Assembly: GCF_900101745.1 (NCBI RefSeq)
Contig: NZ_FNAD01000002.1
Span: forward strand, 310,001-374,000
Source: Glycomyces harbinensis
GTDB taxonomy: Bacteria > Actinomycetota > Actinomycetes > Mycobacteriales > Micromonosporaceae
Reading direction: 5' to 3'
DNA: 64,000 bases
A model generated the notes under the pieces. It was not told the DNA's origin, ran no database searches, and saw only the letters and a program-made list of their open reading frames with translations. Shown piece after piece: positions 30,405 through 38,247 of this stretch. Both the position numbers and the translations under genes were made by a program. Numbering within the stretch: position 1 is the stretch's first letter; each line of letters starts with the position of its first letter.

Positions 30405-30608
30405 GGGCACCGCAGTAGTCCACCGGGCCCTCGGGGTTGGGCCCCCGGTTCGCAAGAGTGCCCGAGGGGTCCGACAATCCCGCCGGTCGCGTTGTTCGAA
30501 GACGCGGCCCGATCCCGGGCGTCGAATGCCGGGCACCTCGAAAGCCCATTGGGGCCTCGGGGTTGGGCCCCCGGTTCGCAATGGTGCAGGAGGGGTCCGA
30601 CAGTTTCG
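30405..30608. repeat. Two copies of a ~75-base direct repeat between the AraC gene and truB
   Basis: Copies start near 30405 and 30531 (offset 126). The core 30430-30455 equals 30556-30581 base for base (26 bases), and the following AGGGGTCCGACA (30465-30476 and 30591-30602) is also identical. Each core holds a small GGGG/CCCC hairpin. No gene is seen in 30382-30635. Confidence 0.75.
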
Positions 30609-30635
30609 CCGCTTCGCGGCGGCGCCGCCCTGCGG

Positions 30636-31535
30636 TTACGACGCCGCGGCGAAGACCGTTTCCGGTTTCGCCTGGCCGTCCCGTTCGGTCATGACCGCCA
30701 GCAGGTCGCCGTCTTCGCTCAGCACCGCGTAGCGGCCTTCGATGCCGGCCGGTTCCAGCGCCTTGCCGTACGACAGGGCCTTCGCCTCGGGTTCGGTGGC
30801 GGTGCGGACCGGCATGAGCCTCGCGGCGGCCTCGCCCATCGTGAGCGCGCCCAGCGGCTCCGCCGCCTCCGCGCGCTCGGCCAGCGCCTCCAAGGTCGCG
30901 GCCGCGTCCAGGCCGAAACCGCCGATCCTGGTGCGGCGCAGCGCGGTCAGGTGGCCGCCCACACCGAGCGCGTCGCCGAGGTCGCGCGCGATCGCGCGGA
31001 TGTACGTGCCCGACGAGCAGGAGACGTCGATGTCGACGTCGACGAAGGCGCCCTCGCGCCTGATCGCGCCGACCTCGATCGCGGCGATGGTGACCCGCCG
31101 GGCCTTGAGCTCGACCGTCTCGCCGTCGCGCACCCGCTTGTAGGCGCGCTGCCCGTCGATCTTCACGGCGCTCACGGCGCTCGGAACCTGGTCGATCGCA
31201 CCGGTCATCGCGGCGAGCCCGGCGCGGATCGCCTTGTCGGCGACCGCGGCGGCGTCGGCGCTCGCGGTGACCTCGCCCTCGGCGTCGTCGGTCACGGTGG
31301 CCTGGCCGAGCCGGACCGTCGCCAGATAGGACTTGTCCAGGCCCGACACGTACGTCAGCAGCTTCGTGGCCTTGCCGACCGCCACGATGAGCACGCCGGT
31401 GGCCATCGGGTCGAGCGTGCCGCCGTGGCCGACTTTCCGCGTGCCGCAGAGGCGCCGCATCCGGGCCACCACCCCGTGCGAGGTGATGCCCTGCGGCTTG
31501 TCGACGACGATGAGGCCCGGCTGCGCTGTGGTCAC
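30636..31535 (-). CDS. truB: tRNA pseudouridine(55) synthase
   Basis: Makes the T-loop pseudouridine of tRNAs. Protein of 299 residues with the catalytic GGTLDPMATG loop, VDKPQGITSH at the N-terminus, KSYLATVRLG and SSGTYIRAIARDLG. The C-terminal part fits the actinobacterial PUA-like extension. The start is GTG. It is the distal gene of the leftward translation cluster, separated from dinF by a 37-codon ORF. Confidence 0.94.
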   Translation of the reverse strand: MTTAQPGLIVVDKPQGITSHGVVARMRRLCGTRKVGHGGTLDPMATGVLIVAVGKATKLLTYVSGLDKSYLATVRLGQATVTDDAEGEVTASADAAAVADKAIRAGLAAMTGAIDQVPSAVSAVKIDGQRAYKRVRDGETVELKARRVTIAAIEVGAIRREGAFVDVDIDVSCSSGTYIRAIARDLGDALGVGGHLTALRRTRIGGFGLDAAATLEALAERAEAAEPLGALTMGEAAARLMPVRTATEPEAKALSYGKALEPAGIEGRYAVLSEDGDLLAVMTERDGQAKPETVFAAAS

Positions 31536-31581
31536 GGTCGTACACGCTAACGGGCCCGTGTCGCACGCGGCGCGGCGGTGC

Positions 31582-31695
31582 CTACTGGTGGCGGTCGAGG
31601 GACTCCTGGAGGGCTCGCAGTGCTTCGGCCTTCTCCTCGTCCCACGATTCGGGACGGACGCGGCGCTTCCGTCGAGGCGATGAATCAGTCTTCAT
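31582..31695 (-). CDS. Candidate 37-residue basic/helical small protein
   Basis: ATG at 31693-31695, TAG at 31582-31584. The predicted peptide opens MKTDSSPRRKRRVRPESW and continues into a charged helix (DEEKAEALRALQESL). An Arg/Lys-rich start and acidic amphipathic end are not what random sequence gives at this GC content. AAGG lies 9 bases and GAGG directly upstream of the ATG. It fills the gap between dinF and truB on the same strand. Function unknown; whether it is translated is inference. Confidence 0.5.
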   Translation of the reverse strand: MKTDSSPRRKRRVRPESWDEEKAEALRALQESLDRHQ

Positions 31696-31761
31696 CCTCG
31701 ATACCTTAACGAACGTTCAAGCGCCCCGATACGGCGAAACCACATGGTGGGACAGAGAAGA

Positions 31762-33105
31762 TCAGGCCCTCTCGGCCCCGGTGACGGCCCAGGCACCGGA
31801 CCGCAAGCGCCACAGGATGAGTCCGAGCCGCACCAGCATGTAGACGGCGATGCCGCCCCAGATGCCGGTCAGGCCCCAGCCGAAGACGAGCGTCAGCCAC
31901 GTGAACGGCAGCCCGCTCGCGATCGAGATGACGGTCATGTTCCGCATGAACCGCAGGTCGCCCGCGCCGATGAGCACGCCGTCGAGCGCGAACACGACGC
32001 CCGCGACCGGCAGGAGCAGCACCAGCCACGGCCAGATGTACCCGAGCTGCTCGTGGACCGAGGCGTCCTTCGTGAACAGGTCCGGCAGCACCGGCAGGAG
32101 CGCGAAGATCAGCACCAGGAAGACCACCCCGTAGCCGACGCCGACGACGGTGATGCGCTTCGCGGAGGCCCGCGCGGTGTCGGGGCGGCCCGCACCGAGG
32201 TCGGCGCCGATGAGGGCCTGCGCGGCGATCGCCACCGCGTCGAGCGCCAGCGCGGCGAAGAACCACAGCTGCATGCCGATCTGGTGGGCGCCGAGGGCGG
32301 CCGTGCCGACTCTGGCGGCCACGGCGGCGGCCGAGAACGAGCTCACCTGGAACGCGATGCCGCGGACGATGAGGTCGCCGTTGGCGACCAGCTGCTTGGA
32401 CATGAGCGGCCAGTCGAGGGCGAGGCTCACGCGTTCGCGGCGCAGCGCGAGGAGGAACAGGACGCCGGAGATGGCCTGCGCGACGGCGTTGGCCCACGCG
32501 GAGCCGACCAGGCCGAGACCGGCGGGGTAGACCAGGACCGGGGCGAGGACCGCCGAGAGCAGGAACGAGACGGACACGAACCACATGGGGCGCTTGGTGT
32601 CCTGGACGGCGCGCATCCAGCCTTGGCCGGCTCCGGCCACGAGCAGGAAGGGCGCGCCGAGGATCGCCACGCGCAGCCATTCGGCGGCGGCGGCCTCGAC
32701 GGCGGGGTCGTCGCCCATGAGGCCCGCGAGGGGGCCGGCGAAGATCTCGATGGCGACGATCATGAACAGGCCCGCGGCCAGCGCGAGCCAGGTGCCCTGG
32801 ACGCCTTCGGCCACGGCGCCGGCCCGGTCGCCCGCGCCGTAGCGGCGGGAGGCGCGGGCGGTGGTGCCGTAGGCGAGGACGGCGCCGACGAGCGGCGCGA
32901 GGCCCATGATGACGCCGCCGAGGGCGAGGCCGCCGAGCGGGACGGCGCCGAGGTGGCCGACGACGGCCGTGTCGATGAGGAGGTAGATGGGCTCGGCGGC
33001 GAGGACCACGAGCGCGGGGAGCGCGAGCGAGGCGATGCGCCGGTAGGAGGCGGGGGCCGGTTTCGGCGGTGCCGGGGCCGGTTCGGCCGGGGTGGCCGGG
33101 TTCAC
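31762..33105 (-). CDS. dinF: MATE-family efflux transporter (DinF type)
   Basis: Twelve-helix exporter of 447 residues driven by H+ or Na+. The MATE pattern is visible: SLALPALVVLAAEPIYLLIDTAVVGHLG at helix 1-2 region, an internal duplication (second half from about residue 230), and PAxLxGLGSAWANAV-like GLVGSAWANAVAQ. The GTG start overlaps the rbfA stop by 4 bases (GTGA), so it is translationally coupled. In mycobacteria a DHH phosphatase gene lies between rbfA and dinF, as I recall; it is absent here. Confidence 0.88.
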   Translation of the reverse strand: MNPATPAEPAPAPPKPAPASYRRIASLALPALVVLAAEPIYLLIDTAVVGHLGAVPLGGLALGGVIMGLAPLVGAVLAYGTTARASRRYGAGDRAGAVAEGVQGTWLALAAGLFMIVAIEIFAGPLAGLMGDDPAVEAAAAEWLRVAILGAPFLLVAGAGQGWMRAVQDTKRPMWFVSVSFLLSAVLAPVLVYPAGLGLVGSAWANAVAQAISGVLFLLALRRERVSLALDWPLMSKQLVANGDLIVRGIAFQVSSFSAAAVAARVGTAALGAHQIGMQLWFFAALALDAVAIAAQALIGADLGAGRPDTARASAKRITVVGVGYGVVFLVLIFALLPVLPDLFTKDASVHEQLGYIWPWLVLLLPVAGVVFALDGVLIGAGDLRFMRNMTVISIASGLPFTWLTLVFGWGLTGIWGGIAVYMLVRLGLILWRLRSGAWAVTGAERA

Positions 33106-33557
33106 TTGGGGGGCTCTTCGGCCGCCTCGTCCTCGTCGTCGTCCTCGTCGACTATGTACGGGTTGGCGTCGCCGGCGTAGGCGGCGCCTTCGGCGATCTT
33201 GTGGACCTCCGCGTCGGCGGCGGCGGCCTTGGCGAGCAGTTCCTCGATCCGGTTGGCCTGGTCGGGGACCGTGTCGGCGACGAAGAGGATCGACGGGGTG
33301 TGGCGCATGCCCAGGGCCCGGCCGACGGTGGTCCGCAGGTGCCCGGTGGCGCGCTCGAGTCCGGCCGCGGAGGCCTTGACCTGCTCGTCGTCGCCGAGGA
33401 CGGTGTAGAAGACCGTGGCCTCGCGCAGGTCGGGGGTCATGCGGGCGTCGGTGATGGTGACCATGCCGACTCTGGGGTCCTTGAGTTTGCGCACCGCCTG
33501 GGCGGTCAACTCCATGACCCGCTTGGACACCTGGGCCCGCTTAGCCGCGTCTACCAT
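33102..33557 (-). CDS. rbfA: 30S ribosome-binding factor RbfA
   Basis: KH-fold factor needed for late 16S rRNA/30S maturation. Protein of 151 residues. The RVGMVTITDARMTPDL segment, the ATVFYTVLG strand and GMRHTPSILFVADTV are family-typical; the last 20 residues are an acidic Asp/Glu tail. It is 90 bases behind ylxP/DUF503 and overlaps dinF. Confidence 0.93.
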   Translation of the reverse strand: MVDAAKRAQVSKRVMELTAQAVRKLKDPRVGMVTITDARMTPDLREATVFYTVLGDDEQVKASAAGLERATGHLRTTVGRALGMRHTPSILFVADTVPDQANRIEELLAKAAAADAEVHKIAEGAAYAGDANPYIVDEDDDEDEAAEEPPK

Positions 33558-33647
33558 CGCTCTTCTGCCTTCCGCTCGTCGCGCGCCTCGGTTCGGGTGC
33601 GCCTTGTTCGGCCGCGCGCCGCTTCGGCGCGCCGCTACTGGTCGGGA

Positions 33648-33944
33648 CTACTCGTCCTCGGGGCCGATCATGCGCCGTCGGGCGCTGAGCAGCTCCACTT
33701 CGGGGCGGCCCGCGATGTGGTGCTCGCAGGCGTCGAGGATCTCCCGCACGTGGCCGTGGTCGCCGGCCACTGCGGCGACGCCGATCGTAGTGCGTCCGTG
33801 AATCTCCTGGTCGCCCACCTCGGCGACCGCCACTTCGTACTTGCGCAGCGAGGCGACGATCGGGCGCACGTAGGAGCGCTTTGCCTTCAGGGAACGGGAG
33901 TCTTCCGGGAGGAGGAGGTCGAATTCTGCGCATCCGGTGAACAC
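33648..33944 (-). CDS. DUF503 (YlxP-like) protein
   Basis: Protein of 98 residues. The LPEDSRSLKAKRSYVRPIV motif and VAEVGDQEIHGRTTIGVAAV are diagnostic of DUF503/YlxP, which in Bacillus lies between infB and rbfA. Function is unknown, presumably ribosome-linked. The GTG start at 33944 borders the divergent insert. Its usual upstream neighbour infB is here 4.3 kb away. Confidence 0.85.
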   Translation of the reverse strand: MFTGCAEFDLLLPEDSRSLKAKRSYVRPIVASLRKYEVAVAEVGDQEIHGRTTIGVAAVAGDHGHVREILDACEHHIAGRPEVELLSARRRMIGPEDE

Positions 33945-34101
33945 CGCTCAAGGTTACGCGCCGGGGCCGACATCCCCAAGATCTTTTAACCCGCCCGAAA
34001 ACACCGGTTTCGCGACGTCCGTCACGGGTAACTGCCAACATGAGCCCGAAAGCGAGCCGGACCGTACCGTCGCTCGCCGGCTGCGCGGAGAGGGAGGAAC
34101 C

Positions 34102-34644
34102 ATGTCGGCACCGCAAGGCGGCTGGGACCGGAACTACGAGGAACCGACGAGGCCGTACCCGCCGGTGACGGAGCCGAAGGGCGCGCATCGCTCGGCCGTG
34201 GACGCCGGGAAGCTGTGGGCCGGGGGCTTCGGGACGGCGGTGGTCGCCGCGCTGGTCGCGCTCGTGGGCATCCTGCTGGTGCGCGGGGTCCTGGGCATCC
34301 ACATCCTCTCGCCCTCCGACGCCGGGGCGTACGGCGACGCCACCACGACGACTTACGCGTTCGGGGCGTTCGCGGCCGCGATCCTGGCCACGGGCATGCT
34401 GCACCTCCTGCTGCTGCTCATGCCGCGGCCGATGAGCTTCTTCAACTGGATCATGCTCCTGGTCATCGCCGTGGGCGTGCTCATCCCGTTCACGGTGGTC
34501 GCGGAGCTGGAATCGCAGTTCGCGACGGCCGCGCTGAACTTCGTGATCGGCATCTGCGTGATGAGCCTGCTGAACTCGGTCTCGGGGATCGCCACGCGCG
34601 CCGCGCGGGGCCCGGCCGGCGGCGAGGGCATCGGACTGCCGTAG
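34102..34644 (+). CDS. Four-helix membrane protein of unknown function
   Basis: Protein of 180 residues with a hydrophilic N-terminus and four predicted helices (about 40-62, 80-105, 112-128, 138-158). It resembles small actinobacterial DUF6069-type membrane proteins, but I am not sure. The ATG has GAGGGAGGAAC upstream. It is the first of three rightward genes that split the rimP-truB cluster; the sensor kinase follows after 76 bases. Confidence 0.68.
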   Translation: MSAPQGGWDRNYEEPTRPYPPVTEPKGAHRSAVDAGKLWAGGFGTAVVAALVALVGILLVRGVLGIHILSPSDAGAYGDATTTTYAFGAFAAAILATGMLHLLLLLMPRPMSFFNWIMLLVIAVGVLIPFTVVAELESQFATAALNFVIGICVMSLLNSVSGIATRAARGPAGGEGIGLP

Positions 34645-34645
34645 G

Positions 34646-34663
34646 GGTAGGGCTGTCCCTACC
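34646..34663. promoter_or_regulatory. Perfect inverted repeat before the sensor kinase gene
   Basis: GGTAGGG-CTGT-CCCTACC begins 1 base past the membrane-protein stop and 57 bases before the kinase ATG. It could be an operator (autoregulation by the response regulator) or a short terminator hairpin without a U-tract. Confidence 0.5.
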
Positions 34664-34720
34664 TACAAGACGGCGGACGGCCGGGTCGCTTCGGGCGCCC
34701 GGCCTTCCTAGTGTTGAGGC

Positions 34721-35983
34721 ATGCGTAAAACCCTGCGGCAATTGGGCGTCGACACCGGCTACCTGCTTTCGATGTTCTTCATTGCCTTGCCCGCCTTCAT
34801 CATCAGCATCGTGGGCTTCTTCCTGGGCCTCGGTACGGCCGTCATCTGGATCGGCGTCCCGATCGCGGCCGCGACCCTGTTCGCGATGCGCGGCATGGCC
34901 GCGGCCGGGCGCGCCCAGCTCCCGTTCGTGCTGCGCCGCGACGTCGCCCGACCGCGCTACAAGCAGGCCCGCGAGGGCAGCTCGGGGCTGCGCCGGTACC
35001 TGACCGTGCTCACCGACGGGCAGTCGTGGCTGAACCTGCTGTGGGCCGTGGCGGTGTTCCCGGTGGCGATCGCCGGGTTCGTCATCACGGTCGTCTGGTG
35101 GTGCGCGACCGCCGCGACGCTGCTGTACCCGCTGTACGCGTGGATCATCGACGCCGCGGTCGGCCCGAACAACGACGACGGCCTCCACTACGCGACCGAG
35201 TGGCTCGGCTGGGGCACCTCGTACTTCGCCAGCTCCGTGCTCGCGGTCATCGGCGGCGTCATCATGGCCCTGCTGATCGTCCCGGTCCTGCGCGGCATGG
35301 CGATGGCCGAGGCGCTCATCGGCAAGGGGATGCTGACCTCCATCAGCGGCCTCCACGAGCGCATCGACCAGCTCGCCGAGTCGCGGGACGCGGCCACCTC
35401 GGCCGAGGCCGACGCGCTGCGCCGCATCGAGCGCGACATCCACGACGGGCCCCAGCAGCGGCTGGTGAGCCTGGGCATGGAGCTCGCCCGGGTCCGCCGC
35501 CAGCTCGCGGTCAACCCCGAAGCGGCCCAGGAGACGCTGGACTCGGCCATCTCGCAGACCCGCGAGACGATCGACGAGCTGCGGGTCCTCTCGCGCGGCA
35601 TCGCCCCGCCGATCCTCACCGACCGCGGCCTGGAGGCCGCCCTGGCAGCCCTGACGGCGCGCTCGCTGGTGCCCGTCGAGCTCGAGACCGACCTCAACGG
35701 CCGCTACCGGGCCGCGGTCGAGAGCACGGTGTACTTCGTGACCGCCGAGTGCCTCACGAACGTGGCCAAGCACTCCCAGGCGACCAAAGCGACGGTGTCG
35801 GTCGAGGACTGGGGGGATAGGCTGGTGCTCTCGGTCGGCGACAACGGCGTCGGGGGCGCGCACGTCTCGAAGGGACACGGGCTCTCGGGCCTGGCCGACC
35901 GCGTCAAGGCCGTCGAGGGGCAGTGGACAGTCGACTCTCCCGACGGCGGTCCGACCGTGATCGTCGTGGAGGTTCCGTGCTAG
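34721..35983 (+). CDS. NarL/DesK-type sensor histidine kinase
   Basis: Protein of 420 residues. Four predicted membrane helices in the first 200 residues form a PspC-like or putative-sensor domain. The HisKA_3 dimerisation helix has the phospho-site histidine in ERDIHDGPQQRL (about 243-254). The HATPase domain has a TAECLTNVAKHSQA N-box, a GDNGVGG G1 box and GHGLSGLADRV. It is paired with the LuxR-type regulator 60 bases downstream. The input signal is unknown; homologues of this layout often respond to envelope stress. Confidence 0.9.
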   Translation: MRKTLRQLGVDTGYLLSMFFIALPAFIISIVGFFLGLGTAVIWIGVPIAAATLFAMRGMAAAGRAQLPFVLRRDVARPRYKQAREGSSGLRRYLTVLTDGQSWLNLLWAVAVFPVAIAGFVITVVWWCATAATLLYPLYAWIIDAAVGPNNDDGLHYATEWLGWGTSYFASSVLAVIGGVIMALLIVPVLRGMAMAEALIGKGMLTSISGLHERIDQLAESRDAATSAEADALRRIERDIHDGPQQRLVSLGMELARVRRQLAVNPEAAQETLDSAISQTRETIDELRVLSRGIAPPILTDRGLEAALAALTARSLVPVELETDLNGRYRAAVESTVYFVTAECLTNVAKHSQATKATVSVEDWGDRLVLSVGDNGVGGAHVSKGHGLSGLADRVKAVEGQWTVDSPDGGPTVIVVEVPC

Positions 35984-36044
35984 TGACTTGCGTTCACCCC
36001 GTTCGGGGACAGGGCTCGCGCCCTGTCGGCTGGACGGGGTGGCT

Positions 36045-36692
36045 GTGCGCGTAGTAGTGGCCGATGACGCGGTGCTCATCCGGTCGGGGCTGGTCAAGCT
36101 CCTGCAGGAGTTCGGCTGCGAAGTGGTCGCCGAGGTCGGCGACGGCGACGCCCTCGTGGAGGCCGTGGCCGAGCACCGGCCCGACGTGTCGGTGGTGGAC
36201 GTGCGGATGCCGCCGTCGTTCACCGACGAAGGGCTCAGGGCTGCGACGCGCGCCAGGGAGCTCGTCCCGGGCGCGCCCGTGCTCATCCTGAGCCAGTACG
36301 TGGAGGTCTCCTACGCCGACGACCTCCTGGCCGACGCGCGCGGCGCGGTCGGTTACCTGCTCAAGGACCGCGTGATCGACGTCGACGACTTCATGGACTC
36401 CCTCAAGCGCGTCGCGGGCGGCGGCACGGTCTTCGACCCCGAGGTCGTCAGCCAGCTGATGGTCCGCCGCCGCAGGAACGACCCCGTCGCGACCCTCACC
36501 CCCCGCGAGAAGGAAGTGCTCGGCCTCATGGCCGAGGGCCACTCCAACAAGGCGATCGGCAAGAAGCTCTTCATCTCCGACGGCGCCGTCGAGAAGCACA
36601 TCCGCAACATCTTCACCAAGCTCGCGCTCAGCAGCGAGGACGGCGACCACCACCGCCGCGTCAAGGCGGTCCTCGCCTACCTGCGCTCCTGA
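36045..36692 (+). CDS. NarL/LuxR-family response regulator
   Basis: Protein of 215 residues. Receiver domain with the acidic DD pair (VVADDAV), the phospho-acceptor Asp in SVVDVRMPP, and the lysine in YLLKDRV. The LuxR-type HTH has LTPREKEVLGLMAEGHSNKAIGKKLF and VEKHIRNIFTKL. GTG 36045 follows a GGACGGGG run; GTG 36039, two codons earlier, is also possible. Partner of the kinase just upstream. A hairpin terminator follows before the convergent methyltransferase. Confidence 0.92.
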   Translation: MRVVVADDAVLIRSGLVKLLQEFGCEVVAEVGDGDALVEAVAEHRPDVSVVDVRMPPSFTDEGLRAATRARELVPGAPVLILSQYVEVSYADDLLADARGAVGYLLKDRVIDVDDFMDSLKRVAGGGTVFDPEVVSQLMVRRRRNDPVATLTPREKEVLGLMAEGHSNKAIGKKLFISDGAVEKHIRNIFTKLALSSEDGDHHRRVKAVLAYLRS

Positions 36693-36744
36693 CCGGCCCC
36701 CGGGCGGAAGGGGCTCGGGCGAGCACGGTCGACCGCTGAACGTT

Positions 36745-36771
36745 CCGCCGGGCCGCGTCGCGGTCCGGCGG
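36745..36771. terminator. GC hairpin between the response regulator and methyltransferase genes
   Basis: 36745-36757 pairs with 36759-36771 with one G-U, forming a tight stem 5 bases before the methyltransferase stop codon. Confidence 0.65.
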
Positions 36772-36775
36772 CGCC

Positions 36776-38227
36776 TCATGCGAGGCGCAGGAATCCGCGC
36801 TCGACGAGGCGGCGGATCACGGGGTACAGCTGCGCGAAGAGCATCGCCGGCTCGGCCCCGTACGTGTCGGCCAGCAGCTGCACCTGCAGGCGCACGTCGG
36901 CTTCCCCGTTGCAGGCGCCCATGAACGCCACGATCAGCGGGTCCACCGCTTCGGCGTAGCGCATGCCGTCCGACTGCTGGAGCCACTGCCGGTCGACGTC
37001 CCAGCCCTCGCCGCCGACCTGCGCGGTCTGCTGGAGCACCGTGCCGTCGGCGACGCGGAGCCTGGACCCCCACAGGGCCTCGGGTTCGAGTCCGTTCTCG
37101 CGCACCGCGAACCACTCCCCCACCCGGGCGCTCCACGGGGTCTCGACCGCGTGGCGGACCTCCTCGCAGACCACTTCGCTCGCACCGTCGACGCCGCGGA
37201 CGGCGACGAATCCGAAGCCGACGCCTTCGACGTCCTCGGCGTCGAACCAGTCCAGCCAGGCGGCGGCCTGCTCGGCGTCGTGGCTCTCACCGGAGTCGCG
37301 CTGCCAGGTGCGCACGTAGTCGAGCGGGTCGAGGACTTCGCGCTCGAGGGCCCACACCCGTGCGCCCTCGTCGGGGAACCAGTCCGCGACGCGCTCGGAC
37401 CAGTCCCGGCCCCGGACGTGCAGCCAGTTCGCGAGGAACAGCATGGTGCCGTCCGGGCGCAGCAGTCCGGTCGCGGCGGCGGCGAGCTCGGCGGCGATGC
37501 CGTCGGCCGCCCGGCCCCCGTCCCGGTAGGTCCAGCCGCCGCCGGGCGTCCCCACCACGAACGGCGGGTTCGCGACCACCAGGTCGAAGCGCCGGCCGGC
37601 GACCGGTGCCAGCAGGTCGCCTTGCAGCAGTTCGAGTTCGAGGCCGTTGACCCTGGCGTTCAACGCCGCGAAGGCGATCGCCCGCCCGCTCAGGTCCGTC
37701 GCGGTCACCGACGCGCCGCGGGCCGCCAGGGCGAGCGCCTGGACGCCGCAGCCGGTACCGAGGTCGAGGACGCTGCGCCCGTCGTGGGACGCGGCGCCGT
37801 TCGAGGCGAGGTCGAGCAGCAGCTTCGAGGCGCCGCCGATGCCGAGCACGTGCTCGCGGGAGCGGCCGCCGGTCGTGTTCGGCAGCTGGTCGGAGAACAG
37901 GAGCCGGTCGCCGTCGAACTGGGCGCCCCAGCCGGCGGTCACCGCGTCCCCGTCGGCGACGAGCAGGCCGCACGCGAGGGCCTCGTCGAGTCCCAAGGGC
38001 GCGAAGGCCTTCGCCGCCGCCTCGGCCGGGACGGGCACGCCGACCACGAACAGGCGGGCCCACACGCCCAAACGGTCGTCCCCGCACCGGGCGAGCAGCG
38101 TCCGGTAGTCGCCGCGGTCGGCCGCGGCCAGCGACGCCGGGCCGTAGACGGCCGACAGCGCGGCCCGGCTGAAACCCTCACGGGCCTCGCCGAGCCGCGC
38201 CGCGGCTTCGTCTTGGAGCAGTCGCAC
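36776..38227 (-). CDS. SAM-dependent methyltransferase of the NPPF/N6-type, with DUF7059-like N-terminus
   Basis: Protein of 483 residues. The central Rossmann domain has motif I VLDLGTGCGVQALALAA (about 153-169) and motif IV VVANPPFVVGTPGG; the NPPF motif points to methylation of an amide or amino nitrogen in RNA, DNA or protein (HemK/RlmG-like), not a small molecule. The first 140 and last 170 residues are extra domains. It starts with GTG, 20 bases behind the infB stop on the same strand, so it is probably cotranscribed with infB. A ribosome or release-factor target is a reasonable guess from that position. Confidence 0.82.
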   Translation of the reverse strand: MRLLQDEAAARLGEAREGFSRAALSAVYGPASLAAADRGDYRTLLARCGDDRLGVWARLFVVGVPVPAEAAAKAFAPLGLDEALACGLLVADGDAVTAGWGAQFDGDRLLFSDQLPNTTGGRSREHVLGIGGASKLLLDLASNGAASHDGRSVLDLGTGCGVQALALAARGASVTATDLSGRAIAFAALNARVNGLELELLQGDLLAPVAGRRFDLVVANPPFVVGTPGGGWTYRDGGRAADGIAAELAAAATGLLRPDGTMLFLANWLHVRGRDWSERVADWFPDEGARVWALEREVLDPLDYVRTWQRDSGESHDAEQAAAWLDWFDAEDVEGVGFGFVAVRGVDGASEVVCEEVRHAVETPWSARVGEWFAVRENGLEPEALWGSRLRVADGTVLQQTAQVGGEGWDVDRQWLQQSDGMRYAEAVDPLIVAFMGACNGEADVRLQVQLLADTYGAEPAMLFAQLYPVIRRLVERGFLRLA

Positions 38228-38247
38228 CTAGTTCCCTGCGGTCCCAG

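Noticed and set aside
33945-38247. Mobile-element insertion as the cause of the split ribosomal cluster
   Set aside because: No transposase, integrase, terminal inverted repeats or target duplications are visible, and base composition is the same as in the flanks.
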